This document shows positions 8,334-17,155 of a DNA stretch of 64,000 bases, in pieces. Numbering within the stretch: position 1 is the stretch's first letter; every line of letters begins with the position of its first letter. The position numbers were made by a program, and so were the translations under genes. The notes below the pieces were generated by a model. It was not told the DNA's origin and ran no database searches. It saw only the letters and a program-made list of their open reading frames with translations. The DNA is from JAVBTR01 sp031556065 (lineage in GTDB: Bacteria; Bacillota; Clostridia; Christensenellales; Aristaeellaceae): positions 1 to 64,000 of the forward strand of contig JAVBTR010000001.1 of the NCBI GenBank assembly GCA_031556065.1. Direction: 5' to 3'.

Positions 8334-8362
8334 TTGTAACATTGCGAAAAGTGATATATGAT
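8334..8362 (+). promoter_or_regulatory. Promoter of the AraC gene at 8383
   Basis: TTGTAA (8334-8339), a 17-base spacer and TATGAT (8357-8362), followed 20 bases later by the start codon with AGAAGGTGAG as ribosome site. It is back to back with the dehydrogenase promoter. Confidence 0.6.
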
Positions 8363-8382
8363 ATTCAAAAGAAGGTGAGCGG

Positions 8383-9267
8383 ATGCCCAAAGATCCCTTT
8401 TTAAATGTATACCATCCCATGGCCCGGCCGGGGAACGATTTTGATGTCTGCCATTCTGCCAACCAATCCCAACCTGTACCCAGGGTTTTTCATACTCACG
8501 ATTTTTACGAAATCTATTTTCTTATTTCTGGCCAGCCTAATATTTATATCGAGGAATACGAGTTTTCTCCGCAGCCAGGTTCGGTGATCATCTTCCCCCC
8601 TGGTTTTATGCACAGACCCGCTTTGCGGCCTTCCAACTTAACCTATGAACGCATGTATATTCACATTAGCCGGGATTGCCTTAATCAAATGAAAACCAAG
8701 GATCTTGCTATCCTCCCTATTTTAGAGCACTGTGCTCTTTACCACCGCTTTCTCTACCTCTTGGATGAAACGTTGTTTGCTATGTGCATTGAAACCATCA
8801 AGGAAGTGGTTTTATCTACCTCTTTGGAACCAGATCCCTTCGATAGGCAACTGAACCGCCTGAAAATTGCCATGATGCTCACCTGCCTATGCCGGTTTTT
8901 TCAAAACAAACAGGGATCGGAGCCGGAAAAGCCCCATCACCTGCTGGCCCAGCTGATCAGCTACATCAATGAAAATTTAGCGGAAGATTTATCCCTGGGC
9001 CATTTGAGCGAACATTTTTTTGTAAGCAAGCACCATATGCAGCGCCTTTTTAAAGAACGCACCCAGAAAACCCTGCACCAATACATCGTGTCCAAAAGGA
9101 TTATTCTGGCCAAGAATCTTCTGGAGGATGGCCATTCCCCCACTGAAACCGCTTCTCTCAGCGGTTTTAAGGATTATTCCGGGTTTTACCGAGTTTTTAA
9201 AGAGGAAACCCTGCTGACCCCGCGGGAATACCAAGCAAGCTTGAAGCGGCAGCTGCCAATTAAATAG
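8383..9267 (+). CDS. AraC family transcriptional regulator
   Basis: A 294-residue regulator with an N-terminal cupin-like effector domain and a C-terminal double helix-turn-helix. The effector part has the metal-fold pattern HTHDFYEIYFLISG...YEFSPQPGSVIIFPPGFMHR. The DNA-binding part runs from about residue 187 (INENLAEDLSLGHLSEHFFVSKHHMQRLFKE) through LAKNLLEDGHSPTETASLSGF to the AraC signature FKDYSGFYRVFKEETLLTPREY. It is divergent from the two Gfo/Idh/MocA genes with a dyad between them, so it probably regulates sugar use by that pair in response to an unknown ligand. Confidence 0.92.
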   Translation: MPKDPFLNVYHPMARPGNDFDVCHSANQSQPVPRVFHTHDFYEIYFLISGQPNIYIEEYEFSPQPGSVIIFPPGFMHRPALRPSNLTYERMYIHISRDCLNQMKTKDLAILPILEHCALYHRFLYLLDETLFAMCIETIKEVVLSTSLEPDPFDRQLNRLKIAMMLTCLCRFFQNKQGSEPEKPHHLLAQLISYINENLAEDLSLGHLSEHFFVSKHHMQRLFKERTQKTLHQYIVSKRIILAKNLLEDGHSPTETASLSGFKDYSGFYRVFKEETLLTPREYQASLKRQLPIK

Positions 9268-9363
9268 ATTCTCCCAGGAAAAGAAACGCAGTTAACGGTG
9301 TTAAGCCAACTTGTATTGGTTGAGAAGCGAAATCCCTTGCATTTGCGCTTGCCCTGTGTTACC

Positions 9364-9374
9364 CTTTAGTAAAG
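9364..9374. promoter_or_regulatory. Short palindrome upstream of the metalloregulator
   Basis: CTTTAGTAAAG is a perfect 11-base palindrome about 28 bases before the start of the DtxR/MntR-type gene, where an autoregulatory metal-regulator operator could lie. It is too short to be certain, and no clear -10/-35 pair was found. Confidence 0.25.
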
Positions 9375-9401
9375 ACAAACATTGGAAAGCGGGGCGCGCT
9401 T

Positions 9402-9773
9402 ATGCAAATTTTAAAATCTTCTGAAGATTATTTAGAAACCATGCTTATGATGCAAGAGCGGCACGGCTATATTCGTTCCATCGACATCGCGGCAGAATTA
9501 AACGTCACCAAGCCTTCTGTAAGCTATGCTACCAAGCGCCTGCGGGAAAACGGTTACATCACCATGGATAAGGACGGCCTTATTACCCTTACGGAAAAAG
9601 GCATGTCCATCGCGGAAAGCATGTACGAACGCCATAAGCTGCTGACGCAATTCCTCATATATTTAGGCGTCGATGCAGTCACCGCCCGTGAAGATGCCTG
9701 TAAAATCGAACACGATATTTCCGATGAAACCTTTGAAGCCATGAAGCGGCATGTACAGCAATATCGCAAATAA
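9402..9773 (+). CDS. DtxR/MntR family metal-dependent transcriptional regulator
   Basis: A 123-residue repressor with an N-terminal winged helix-turn-helix (SIDIAAELNVTKPSVSYATKRLRENGYI) and a C-terminal metal-binding dimer domain; no SH3 domain, so MntR-like in size. Ligand positions can be placed by comparison with MntR: D9 and E12 (MntR D8, E11), H78 (H77), and E103 and H104 (E102, H103). The residue matching MntR E99 is C100, which resembles the CxxEH site of iron-responsive DtxR/IdeR. Metal choice (Mn or Fe) is therefore uncertain. It probably regulates metal uptake genes elsewhere; none is adjacent. Confidence 0.88.
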   Translation: MQILKSSEDYLETMLMMQERHGYIRSIDIAAELNVTKPSVSYATKRLRENGYITMDKDGLITLTEKGMSIAESMYERHKLLTQFLIYLGVDAVTAREDACKIEHDISDETFEAMKRHVQQYRK

Positions 9774-9780
9774 ACCATCT

Positions 9781-9810
9781 AGCAGCAGGGTTTAAAGCTC
9801 CTGCTGCTTT
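9781..9810 (+). terminator. Terminator of the metalloregulator gene
   Basis: AGCAGCAGG (9781-9789) pairs perfectly with CCTGCTGCT (9800-9808) over a 10-base loop. It is followed by a T-rich TTTCTGCTTT, starting 7 bases after the stop codon. Confidence 0.7.
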
Positions 9811-9853
9811 CTGCTTTGAGGGACTTTGCACAGATTATTTCCCACTCAGCGCA

Positions 9854-10180
9854 TCATAACGCTTTTTGCTGTTCTATGTTCCCTGGAATAATAATCCCAT
9901 ATGGCACTCTTTTCCGCATTTCGACCAGGCGGGCAATGGTTGTTTTATTCAGTTTACGCCGAAACGGCGGTAAGGCTTGAATAAGATGGGCTGGCATCCC
10001 AGGATCTGAAGCTCTGTACGAATCCAGAATAGTACCATACTTTTGCTCTAAATAGGCGCAAGGCAAGGCTATCTCCCGATAGCAATCGTAGGCTTCTAAG
10101 TAAATAGCTCTGATCTGCAATGTGTTTTCATGTCCCAACACCAAGGCAATCTGGTTTATGTATAAGCGGATTTGCTTCAT
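9854..10180 (-). CDS. Hypothetical protein
   Basis: A 108-residue open frame from the ATG that begins MKQIRLYINQIALVLG. It contains YLEAYDCYREIALPCAYLEQKYG and ends in a basic segment (PPFRRKLNKTTIARLVEMRKRVPYG). I recognise no family, signal peptide or membrane helix. No convincing ribosome site precedes it. The frame can be extended to a GTG at 10318, but that would cover the promoter of the next gene and the extension looks non-coding. It may be a decaying or orphan gene. Confidence 0.35.
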   Translation of the reverse strand: MKQIRLYINQIALVLGHENTLQIRAIYLEAYDCYREIALPCAYLEQKYGTILDSYRASDPGMPAHLIQALPPFRRKLNKTTIARLVEMRKRVPYGIIIPGNIEQQKAL

Positions 10181-10309
10181 TTTCGTATAAGCGTATATTG
10201 GGGTAACCCTTCTTTTCACAGCGCACAGAAAGCCGATTAATAGGGACCCCAACCCTGCAATGCGCACTCTGTAGGGCAAACCTTTCCCTAATTTAATGCC
10301 CTTGGGGCT

Positions 10310-10338
10310 TTGCCCCACTCCATTAGCTGTGGTATACT
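10310..10338 (+). promoter_or_regulatory. Promoter of the DUF1963 gene
   Basis: TTGCCC (10310-10315), a 17-base spacer and TATACT (10333-10338), 38 bases before the start codon. A GGGGC/GCCCC hairpin (10303-10315) overlaps the -35. Confidence 0.5.
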
Positions 10339-10375
10339 TAACCTATCCGCTAACAAATCAAAGTGAGGTATCACT

Positions 10376-11797
10376 ATGGAAATTGCCCGGTGGTCCGAGT
10401 TTATTGCGCTTGCGCTAGGGATTGTGTTTTTTTGTTCCCTTTTAGCCTGGTATGAAGATTCCCGGCGGAAGAAAGCCTATATTTCCCAATATGGGCGGGT
10501 AGTGGTGTATGTGTCGCCAGGTGTTAACGTTATCGGCACTGTTTGTATGGCGGTGTTTGGCGCGCTTGCCATTGGCTACGCCCTATCTTGCCGGGTGAAT
10601 CCGCCGCTTAAGCTCTTAGGCGGCATACTTATTTTAGGCATATTTCTACTTTTCTTTTTTCTGGGCGCGTTCCTATGCTGGTTCACCGTAAGCTGGCGGC
10701 TTCTGGCCGATGGCCAGGGCATTCAATATACGCCCGCCTTTGGCAAAACCCAGTACATCCCCTATGAAGAATTGGGCTATCTTGCTTTCAAAAAGGATAG
10801 CATCCTGGTTTTCGACCACTACGGCCACAGGGCGTTCGCCATTCAAAGCCCTTGCGTGAATGGCGATATCCTTTTGCATATGCTTCAGGGCAAGGGCGTA
10901 TCCACCGAAGAAAATAGTACTCCCACCGTATGGGGCAAGCGTGAAAAGCACTACGTTAACGCAACCCAGCTGCCTATGCCCCCAAGCAAAAAAGCCTCCA
11001 AACGCACCTATACCCCACCAGACTTGCCAGAAAATGCTGAAGCACTTTTAAGTGCACGATTAAACGATGCCATCGCACTGGCGCCATTGAACAATCCCTG
11101 TGCGCCCGGCTCCAGCAAAGCAGGGGGTGTCCCAGACCTGCCTGCGGGTTTTAAATGGGATACTTTCGCACAGGGCAATGAACCCAAGCGTCCCCTCACC
11201 TTTCTATTGCAGATGGACTGTCACGATCTTGCCAGCTGCGACCCTGAAGGCATTTTACCCCATGAAGGACTTCTTTCCTTCTTTTACGAGCTGGAAACCA
11301 TGCCCTGGGGCCCTGGAGACCCTTACGAGGGATACTTTAAGGTTTATTACTTCGAAGAGAATCAAGCCTTAACCCCCACTGCGCCACCTGCTCAATCCCC
11401 GCTGCCAGAGCGGGGTATTGGGTTTACTAAAACCCAATCCGCGCCAGATTACTTCGATTTCGTTAAAGACCTGAACCTCCGCTCCCACATTTCCAACAAT
11501 GAAATCTACGACGAAATGCTTTCCCGGCGGGACATCCAATCCATCAACCAGAGCCAAATGTTGGGTTACCCTGGCAGCATTCAAGGTAGTGTGTTCGATG
11601 AATTCCAATGCACTGCCCTGGATGCATCACCAGACGACTGGGTTTTGCTCCTCCAATTAGACAGCGGCTTCTTTGCCCAAATGGGCGTGAGTCAGATCAT
11701 GTTCGGGGACGCAGGCACCATTTACTTCGGCATCCAAAGGGCCGATCTTCAAGCCCGCCGTTTCGACCAGGTCTACCACACCCTCCAATGTTTCTAA
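10376..11797 (+). CDS. Membrane-anchored DUF1963 (YwqG-like) protein
   Basis: A 473-residue protein with two parts. The first ~110 residues carry three hydrophobic segments (FIALALGIVFFCSLLAW; VNVIGTVCMAVFGALAIGYA; GGILILGIFLLFFFLGAFL). The C-terminal half, from about residue 215, is the YwqG/DUF1963 domain, recognised by GGVPDLPAGFKW, PLTFLLQMDCHDL, LLSFFYELE, LLLQLDSGFF and the ending QIMFGDAGTIYFGIQRADL. DUF1963 function is not established; the domain has a SMI1/KNR4-like distribution. The middle region resembles a PH-like membrane domain (LLADGQGIQYTPAFGKTQYIPYEELG). GTGAGGTATCACT precedes the ATG. Confidence 0.82.
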   Translation: MEIARWSEFIALALGIVFFCSLLAWYEDSRRKKAYISQYGRVVVYVSPGVNVIGTVCMAVFGALAIGYALSCRVNPPLKLLGGILILGIFLLFFFLGAFLCWFTVSWRLLADGQGIQYTPAFGKTQYIPYEELGYLAFKKDSILVFDHYGHRAFAIQSPCVNGDILLHMLQGKGVSTEENSTPTVWGKREKHYVNATQLPMPPSKKASKRTYTPPDLPENAEALLSARLNDAIALAPLNNPCAPGSSKAGGVPDLPAGFKWDTFAQGNEPKRPLTFLLQMDCHDLASCDPEGILPHEGLLSFFYELETMPWGPGDPYEGYFKVYYFEENQALTPTAPPAQSPLPERGIGFTKTQSAPDYFDFVKDLNLRSHISNNEIYDEMLSRRDIQSINQSQMLGYPGSIQGSVFDEFQCTALDASPDDWVLLLQLDSGFFAQMGVSQIMFGDAGTIYFGIQRADLQARRFDQVYHTLQCF

Positions 11798-11899
11798 CAG
11801 CCAAGACCAATACAAGTTTTCTTTGGGGAAGGCATGGAAACCCCTTTGTTTTTCAAAAGAAAGGGGTTTGCGCAAAAAACAATCAGAAGGAGCATCATC

Positions 11900-13117
11900 A
11901 TGGCCATACATGTTGTAGAGGAGGCACGGAGGTGCCTGAAGTGCAAAAATCCCCAATGCCGCAAGGGGTGCCCTATCGATACGGATATACCGACTGCGAT
12001 CGCCCTTATGCTGGACGGCAAACTGGACGAAGCGGGCCGCATGCTCTTTGACAACAACCCCCTGACAACCGTTTGCAGCCTGGTTTGCAACCATGAAAAC
12101 CAGTGCGAGGGGCACTGCATTCTGGGCAGAAAGGGCGCACCGGTGCATTTTTCGTCTATTGAACATTATATTTCTGGCACCTATTCTTCTAAAATGACCC
12201 AGGGGCCCAAGGAATCTAACGGGATTAAGACGGCCATTATCGGTTCTGGACCGGCGGGGCTCACCATTGCAGTGATTCTGGCCCGCCTTGGCTATCAGGT
12301 AACCATTTTTGAAAACAAGGACAAGATTGGCGGGGTTTTGCGCTATGGGATCCCGGAATTTCGTCTGCCCAAATCCGTGCTGGACGATTTTGAATACCGT
12401 CATCTGCTTTTAAAGGGCATCAAAATCCGTCCCAATACCACCATCGGCGCGCCTATCAGCGTGGACGACCTCTTTCGGGACGGTTATCGCTCTGTGTTTA
12501 TTGGCACTGGTGTCTGGCAGCCCAACACCCTGCGCATCAAGGGCGAATCCTTGGGCCATGTACACTTTGGCATTAATTACCTAAACAACCCGGATTCTTA
12601 CCATCTGGGCAATAAAGTGATCGTCATTGGTGCAGGCAACGCGGCTATGGACGTGGCACGCACAGCACTGCGTAAAGGGGTAAGAGAGCTTACCTGCTAT
12701 TCGCGTTCCAACGATATCGCCGCCAGCCACCACGAAGCCGAGTACGCCAGACTGGAAGGCGTGCATTTTTCCTACCTGAAGTCCCCCATAGAGATCACCG
12801 ATCAGGGCGTGATTTTCCAAGACACCGAAATCGTCGATGAGCAGATTGTGCCCATTCCCAGTACAGAAGCCCTCTACCCGGCAGACAGCGTGATCATCTC
12901 GATCAGCCAGGGTCCGAAAAGTCGCATCGTTTCCACCACCACCGGCATCTCTACCAACGACCGAGGCTTGGTTGTGGTGGATGAACAGGGCCACACCACC
13001 AGAGAGGGCATTTTCGCCTCTGGAGACGTTGTCAAGGGCGCCCGCACCGTTGTGGAAGCTGTTGCTCAATCGAAAAAGGTAGCTCAGGCCATGCACGAAT
13101 ATATGCAGGGAAAATAG
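11900..13117 (+). CDS. GltD-like NAD(P)H-dependent flavoprotein oxidoreductase
   Basis: A 405-residue protein like the glutamate synthase small subunit, NfnL or PreT. Its N-terminal Fe-S domain has cysteines in RRCLKCKNPQCRKGCP and in CSLVCNHENQCEGHC. An FAD-binding loop follows (IIGSGPAGLTIAVILARLGY), then an NADPH-binding loop (VIVIGAGNAAMDVARTALRKG), and a final GIFASGDVVKGARTVVEAV flavin segment. It passes electrons between NAD(P)H and a partner subunit. No large subunit (GltB, NfnS or PreA) is adjacent, so its partner must be encoded elsewhere or it acts alone. AGAAGGAG lies 7 bases before the ATG at 11900; a longer in-frame start has no site. Confidence 0.87.
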   Translation: MAIHVVEEARRCLKCKNPQCRKGCPIDTDIPTAIALMLDGKLDEAGRMLFDNNPLTTVCSLVCNHENQCEGHCILGRKGAPVHFSSIEHYISGTYSSKMTQGPKESNGIKTAIIGSGPAGLTIAVILARLGYQVTIFENKDKIGGVLRYGIPEFRLPKSVLDDFEYRHLLLKGIKIRPNTTIGAPISVDDLFRDGYRSVFIGTGVWQPNTLRIKGESLGHVHFGINYLNNPDSYHLGNKVIVIGAGNAAMDVARTALRKGVRELTCYSRSNDIAASHHEAEYARLEGVHFSYLKSPIEITDQGVIFQDTEIVDEQIVPIPSTEALYPADSVIISISQGPKSRIVSTTTGISTNDRGLVVVDEQGHTTREGIFASGDVVKGARTVVEAVAQSKKVAQAMHEYMQGK

Positions 13118-13139
13118 GTCGAACGAATAAGATGTTTTA

Positions 13140-13185
13140 TGAGAGAGAAGGGGCTTTTTTTCCGAAAAGCGCCCCTTCCCTCTCA
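13140..13185. terminator. Hairpin between convergent genes
   Basis: TGAGAGAGAAGGGGC (13140-13154) pairs with GCCCCTTCCCTCTCA (13171-13185) with one mismatch. It lies between the GltD-like gene (plus) and the GH42 gene (minus) and probably serves both, though neither strand has a strong T run right after the stem. Confidence 0.5.
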
Positions 13186-13224
13186 TACTCTCCTATCCCA
13201 GAAAACCTGTATACGGCGCTCATT

Positions 13225-15258
13225 CTAACGTTCTTCTGCGCTTTGAGCCACAACCACATCGTACTGATTTAGCAACCTGCTTGCTTCCAGCCTTTGGCCT
13301 GTGATGATGTCCACGCAGCCCGCCAAGGCCATTGGCAGCTGCTTCGCCTCTTTTTCATGATTGATAACGAAATAAAAGGCTTTATCAGATAGGCTTCTCT
13401 TAGTAACCTCCAACCCCTTCTGGGCCTCCAATAGGGGGGCTATATTTAGTTGCCCACAAACCTGGTTGAAAAACGTCTCCAAGCCATCCTGCTCCAGCCG
13501 TGTGCCCAGATACCATGCTGTACCCTTCCCGTATTCATTACGTGTGATGGCCGGATATCCACAGTAAAAGAACCCATCATCCGTATAAGATGCCATAGCC
13601 TGCGCACCTTGCAAGTGGATAATATCACAGCTTTGCCCGCAAATATAGACCGCTCCATCTTCAAAAGCAATCCGATTTGGGGTGGCCTGATCCAGATAAT
13701 CATTTTCTTCCACCCAGATGCCTGCCATATCTCTCAAAGCCCCGGGATAGCCACCGGGAATGATATTGGTGCTTTCATCCACCATACCGCTCATATAGGT
13801 GGCCACCAGGAAGCCTCCTTGGCGGACATAGTTTTGAAGGGCCTCCTGCAACTTCTTTCCGACCATATACAGGGCAGGTGCTATAATCAGGCGGTACCGG
13901 CTGAAATCTGCTTTAGGCGATATAAAATCTGCCTGTATATGGTTGCGGTGAAAATAGCTGTAATGATGATGAACAGCCTCTATGTAATCCAAATCCCGGT
14001 TGGTACCCCTGTAGCGGTCATAATCCAGTGCCCAATAGCTTTCCCAGTCGTAAACAACTGCCACCTGGCTATGGAGCCTTGCACCTAAGAAGTGACTGGA
14101 CATTCTATTCATTTCTTCTCCAAGCGCTGCTACCTCCCGAAAAACCCGGGTATTTCCGTGACCTGCATGGCCGATAACCGACCCGCAGTATTTTTCTGAA
14201 GCGCCTATAGAATTTTTCAACTGAAAATATAAAAGCGCATCCGCCCCATGGGCCAAAGCCTGATAACTCCACGCCCGCATTTTGCCAGGCGCTTTCCGGG
14301 TGATGCTTTCATAGGTTTGCTGGGTTGGATTTTGTTCCATAATCCAAAAAGACTGACCATCCTTCAACCCTCTCATTAATGCGTGGCGCATGGCAGTCTG
14401 GCTGGCTGGTTGTGCATCTGTAGGATAATTGTCCCAGGAAACCACATCCATTTCCCGGCCCCACAGATGATAATTCATGGTTTTGTAAGTACCCATAAGA
14501 TTGGTTGTGACAGGGGTCTCTTTATCATGTTTTCGAATCGCATCCCGTTCCATGCAAAAATTATTCAGCATGCTTTGAGAGGTAAAACGCCGGTAATCTA
14601 CAGACAGACCTTCAAAGGCGCTTTCCTTTTTGCTGCTTGCCTCGCTGATTCTGTTGGGCGCCACAATTTCATCCCAATCCCCTATGGTATGGCCCCAGAA
14701 CTCGGTATTCCAGGCCGCATTAAGGATGTCCAGGGTCTGGTAGCGGTCTTTTAGCCAAAGGCGAAAGGCTTTCTCGCAGTTTTCGCAAAAACAGGCCCCA
14801 CTGTATTCGTTATTGATATGCCACAGCTTTACCGCAGGGTTCCCGCCATAGCGCTGAGCAAGCCTGCCCGCCATTTCCCGGGCAAAGCGCTGGTATACCG
14901 GGCTATTGGGGCAGGCGTTATGCCGCTGGCCAAACTTGTGCTTTCTTCCCTCAAAATCCACCCTCGTCATCTCCGGATACTTCTTGACCATCCAAGCGGG
15001 CATAGCTGCCGTAGATGTAGCCAACACGATATCAAAGCCTGCGCTTGCATACAGTTCAATCATTCTGTCTAGCTGGCCAAAATCATAAACCTTCTCAGCT
15101 GGCTGTAGTCGCGCCCAGGAAAACACATTTAAGGTCACGGAATTGATGTGGGCTTTTTCAAACCATTCCAAATCCCCTTGCCACTCATCTTCCGGCCATT
15201 GGTTGGGGTTATAATCGCCGCCATAAGCAATGCGGTTGATCTGCTTCATGCCGTTCAC
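13225..15258 (-). CDS. GH42 beta-galactosidase
   Basis: A 677-residue intracellular beta-galactosidase releasing galactose from short beta-galactosides. It has the GH42 TIM barrel with proton donor E151 in INNEYSG and nucleophile E308 in WIMEQNP. Four cysteines, C116 (QRHNAC) and C156, C158, C161 (CFCENC), match the GH42 zinc site. The trimerisation and C-terminal domains follow. No signal peptide, so it works on imported sugars. It is last in the operon with a binding protein and two permeases. The start is GTG (15258) or ATG (15249); the weak AGAAAG site does not decide. The transporter suggests galacto-oligosaccharides, such as galactan fragments. Confidence 0.95.
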   Translation of the reverse strand: MNGMKQINRIAYGGDYNPNQWPEDEWQGDLEWFEKAHINSVTLNVFSWARLQPAEKVYDFGQLDRMIELYASAGFDIVLATSTAAMPAWMVKKYPEMTRVDFEGRKHKFGQRHNACPNSPVYQRFAREMAGRLAQRYGGNPAVKLWHINNEYSGACFCENCEKAFRLWLKDRYQTLDILNAAWNTEFWGHTIGDWDEIVAPNRISEASSKKESAFEGLSVDYRRFTSQSMLNNFCMERDAIRKHDKETPVTTNLMGTYKTMNYHLWGREMDVVSWDNYPTDAQPASQTAMRHALMRGLKDGQSFWIMEQNPTQQTYESITRKAPGKMRAWSYQALAHGADALLYFQLKNSIGASEKYCGSVIGHAGHGNTRVFREVAALGEEMNRMSSHFLGARLHSQVAVVYDWESYWALDYDRYRGTNRDLDYIEAVHHHYSYFHRNHIQADFISPKADFSRYRLIIAPALYMVGKKLQEALQNYVRQGGFLVATYMSGMVDESTNIIPGGYPGALRDMAGIWVEENDYLDQATPNRIAFEDGAVYICGQSCDIIHLQGAQAMASYTDDGFFYCGYPAITRNEYGKGTAWYLGTRLEQDGLETFFNQVCGQLNIAPLLEAQKGLEVTKRSLSDKAFYFVINHEKEAKQLPMALAGCVDIITGQRLEASRLLNQYDVVVAQSAEER

Positions 15259-15274
15259 TTTCTTTCTATTGAAT

Positions 15275-16129
15275 TTACTTTAAAGAATCGCTGCCAGTAT
15301 TAATGTTCAGTTCGAACATATATTTCTGTCCTACAAAATACAGCACAATCATCGGCACCACCAGCAGCATCGATGCCGCGAACGTTACATTCCACAGCTT
15401 AGTAGCACCCACTACGCCTGTGTTGGACAAAAGCTGTACCCCCATGGCCAGAGGGTATTTAGAGGTTTCATTCAGATAAATCATTGGTTCAAAAAACCAG
15501 CCCCAGTTGGCTACAATTACCAGAATTGATACTGCAGCCAAGGCCGGGGTAATCAAAGGCATAATAATACGGGCGTACACACCCGGGTATCCAAGGCCGT
15601 CAATTTTAGCGGCCTCGTCCAAAGAATTGGGGAGCCGCATAATAAACTGCCTTAGCAAGAAAACATAAAAAGGAACACCGAACAGATTAGGGATCATCAA
15701 AGGAAGCAGGGTGTTAATCCAACCCAAATTGCGAAAGATGATAAACTGGGGAATGAGGGTCACCTGTGTGGGCATCATCATGGTGCTAAGCAAAACCATA
15801 AATAGTATATTTTTTCCCGGTGCCCTTAGCCGCGCAAAGGCATAGGCGGTTAAAGAACTGCTCAGCAGCGTAAAGACTGTATTCACACTCGTTAACAAGA
15901 GGCTATTAGTAAACCATGTTTTAATTTGTGTACCCTGAAACAATTCTAAATAATTACGGTAGTAAAACTCTGACGGAAACAGGCTAAACGCAGCTGTACT
16001 GTTGGTTTTAGGACTGGCCAGGGAAATACTGAGCATATAAACAAAAGGAAGCACAAAAACCGCTGCCAGCACTAATAACACAATATACTTCAATACCTGG
16101 TCCGCTGTGGCATTTCTTTTGCTCTTCAT
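15275..16129 (-). CDS. Carbohydrate ABC transporter permease (MalG/AraQ type)
   Basis: A 284-residue membrane protein with six predicted helices. Its EAA loop, LDEAAKIDGLGYPGVYARIIMPLITP, matches the consensus for docking with the ATPase. It ends in the sugar-permease tail typical of MalG-type subunits. The start overlaps the stop of the upstream permease as ATGA, so the two are translationally coupled. It forms the channel with the MalF-type partner; the ATPase is not encoded here. Confidence 0.93.
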   Translation of the reverse strand: MKSKRNATADQVLKYIVLLVLAAVFVLPFVYMLSISLASPKTNSTAAFSLFPSEFYYRNYLELFQGTQIKTWFTNSLLLTSVNTVFTLLSSSLTAYAFARLRAPGKNILFMVLLSTMMMPTQVTLIPQFIIFRNLGWINTLLPLMIPNLFGVPFYVFLLRQFIMRLPNSLDEAAKIDGLGYPGVYARIIMPLITPALAAVSILVIVANWGWFFEPMIYLNETSKYPLAMGVQLLSNTGVVGATKLWNVTFAASMLLVVPMIVLYFVGQKYMFELNINTGSDSLK

Positions 16130-17073
16130 TTAACTTCCCCCTCGTAAAAGGTCCACAGCGCTGAAAAACGAAACACCAGCGCAGTCAACAGCAAAATGAT
16201 AACGAAAAGCACCCACGCAATAGCAGAGGCATAACCCATTTGAAACTTGCGAAATGCATTCAGATACAGATACTGTACAATAGACAACAGGCTATTGTTC
16301 TGCCCTCCCCCGCTTCCCGCCGTTCCACCAGGCATCAGGTTATTGGTTCCGATCACAAAGGTTTGGGTAAATATCTGCAGACTGCTGATAATACCCATTA
16401 CCAGATTATAAAACACCACCGGGGACAGCATGGGTAGCGTAATGTTCCTAAACGCCTGCAACCCACTGGCACCGTCAATGCGAGCAGACTCATACAATTC
16501 CTTTGGCACACCTTGCATGCCGGATAAAATCAAAATAAATCCGGTTCCCAAGCCCCATAGTGACATGCATACCAACGCCGGTTTTGCCCATTTTTCGCTA
16601 AAAAACCATTCCGGTCCTTGTATCCCCAGCATCGCCAGTATTTGGTTCACCAAGCCGCCTTTAGGCGCAAGTAGTTGAAAAAACAGCAGGGAGGTTACCA
16701 CCACCGGAATTAAGGTGGGAATATAAAACAGTGTGCGAAAAAGACGAAAGCCCTTGCTCTGGCGATTTAACAGCGCTGCCACCACAATAGAAATAGCCAT
16801 ATTTAAGGGCACATATAGAGCCGCGTAATAAAGCGTATTTCCAAGTGCCTTCCAGAATGTTTTATCATTCAACAATGCTTGATAGTTCTTTAGTCCAGCC
16901 AATTGTGGCACGGAAAAAATATCCCAGTTAGTGAAGCTATAATATAGGGATGCAAGCATCGGATAGGCTGTAAACGTGAGGAAACCGAAAATCCACGGGG
17001 ATATAAGTATAAAAAACCACTTGGTTTCTTTACGTGCCAGCTTAAGCTGCCTTGGTCTTCCCGCTTTTTTCAT
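16126..17073 (-). CDS. Sugar ABC transporter permease (MalF/UgpA type)
   Basis: A 315-residue inner-membrane permease with six main helices and the EAA loop LYESARIDGASGLQAFRNITLPMLSP. I start it at the ATG for MKKAGRPRQ because AAAGGAG lies 8 bases upstream; a longer frame runs into the intercistronic hairpin. Second in the GH42 operon between the binding protein and the MalG-type subunit. It imports an oligosaccharide, likely a beta-galactoside. Confidence 0.93.
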   Translation of the reverse strand: MKKAGRPRQLKLARKETKWFFILISPWIFGFLTFTAYPMLASLYYSFTNWDIFSVPQLAGLKNYQALLNDKTFWKALGNTLYYAALYVPLNMAISIVVAALLNRQSKGFRLFRTLFYIPTLIPVVVTSLLFFQLLAPKGGLVNQILAMLGIQGPEWFFSEKWAKPALVCMSLWGLGTGFILILSGMQGVPKELYESARIDGASGLQAFRNITLPMLSPVVFYNLVMGIISSLQIFTQTFVIGTNNLMPGGTAGSGGGQNNSLLSIVQYLYLNAFRKFQMGYASAIAWVLFVIILLLTALVFRFSALWTFYEGEVK

Positions 17074-17108
17074 AACCATCACTCCTTTGGATGCAATGCA
17101 GGCAAGCA

Positions 17109-17143
17109 AAATCCGGCGGCGGAATCTTGCCACCGCCGGATTT
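17109..17143 (-). terminator. Intercistronic hairpin after the binding-protein gene
   Basis: AAATCCGGCGG (17109-17119) and CCGCCGGATTT (17133-17143) are perfectly complementary. The hairpin lies between the binding-protein stop (17156) and the permease start (17073) and is followed by TTTTG on the minus strand. It is likely a partial terminator or mRNA stabiliser that keeps binding-protein levels above permease levels. Confidence 0.6.
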
Positions 17144-17155
17144 GGGTTATTGCCT

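Noticed and set aside
11657..12403. Long minus-strand frame opposite the DUF1963 and GltD-like genes
   Set aside because: A shadow of two well-supported plus-strand genes, without a ribosome site or recognisable domain.
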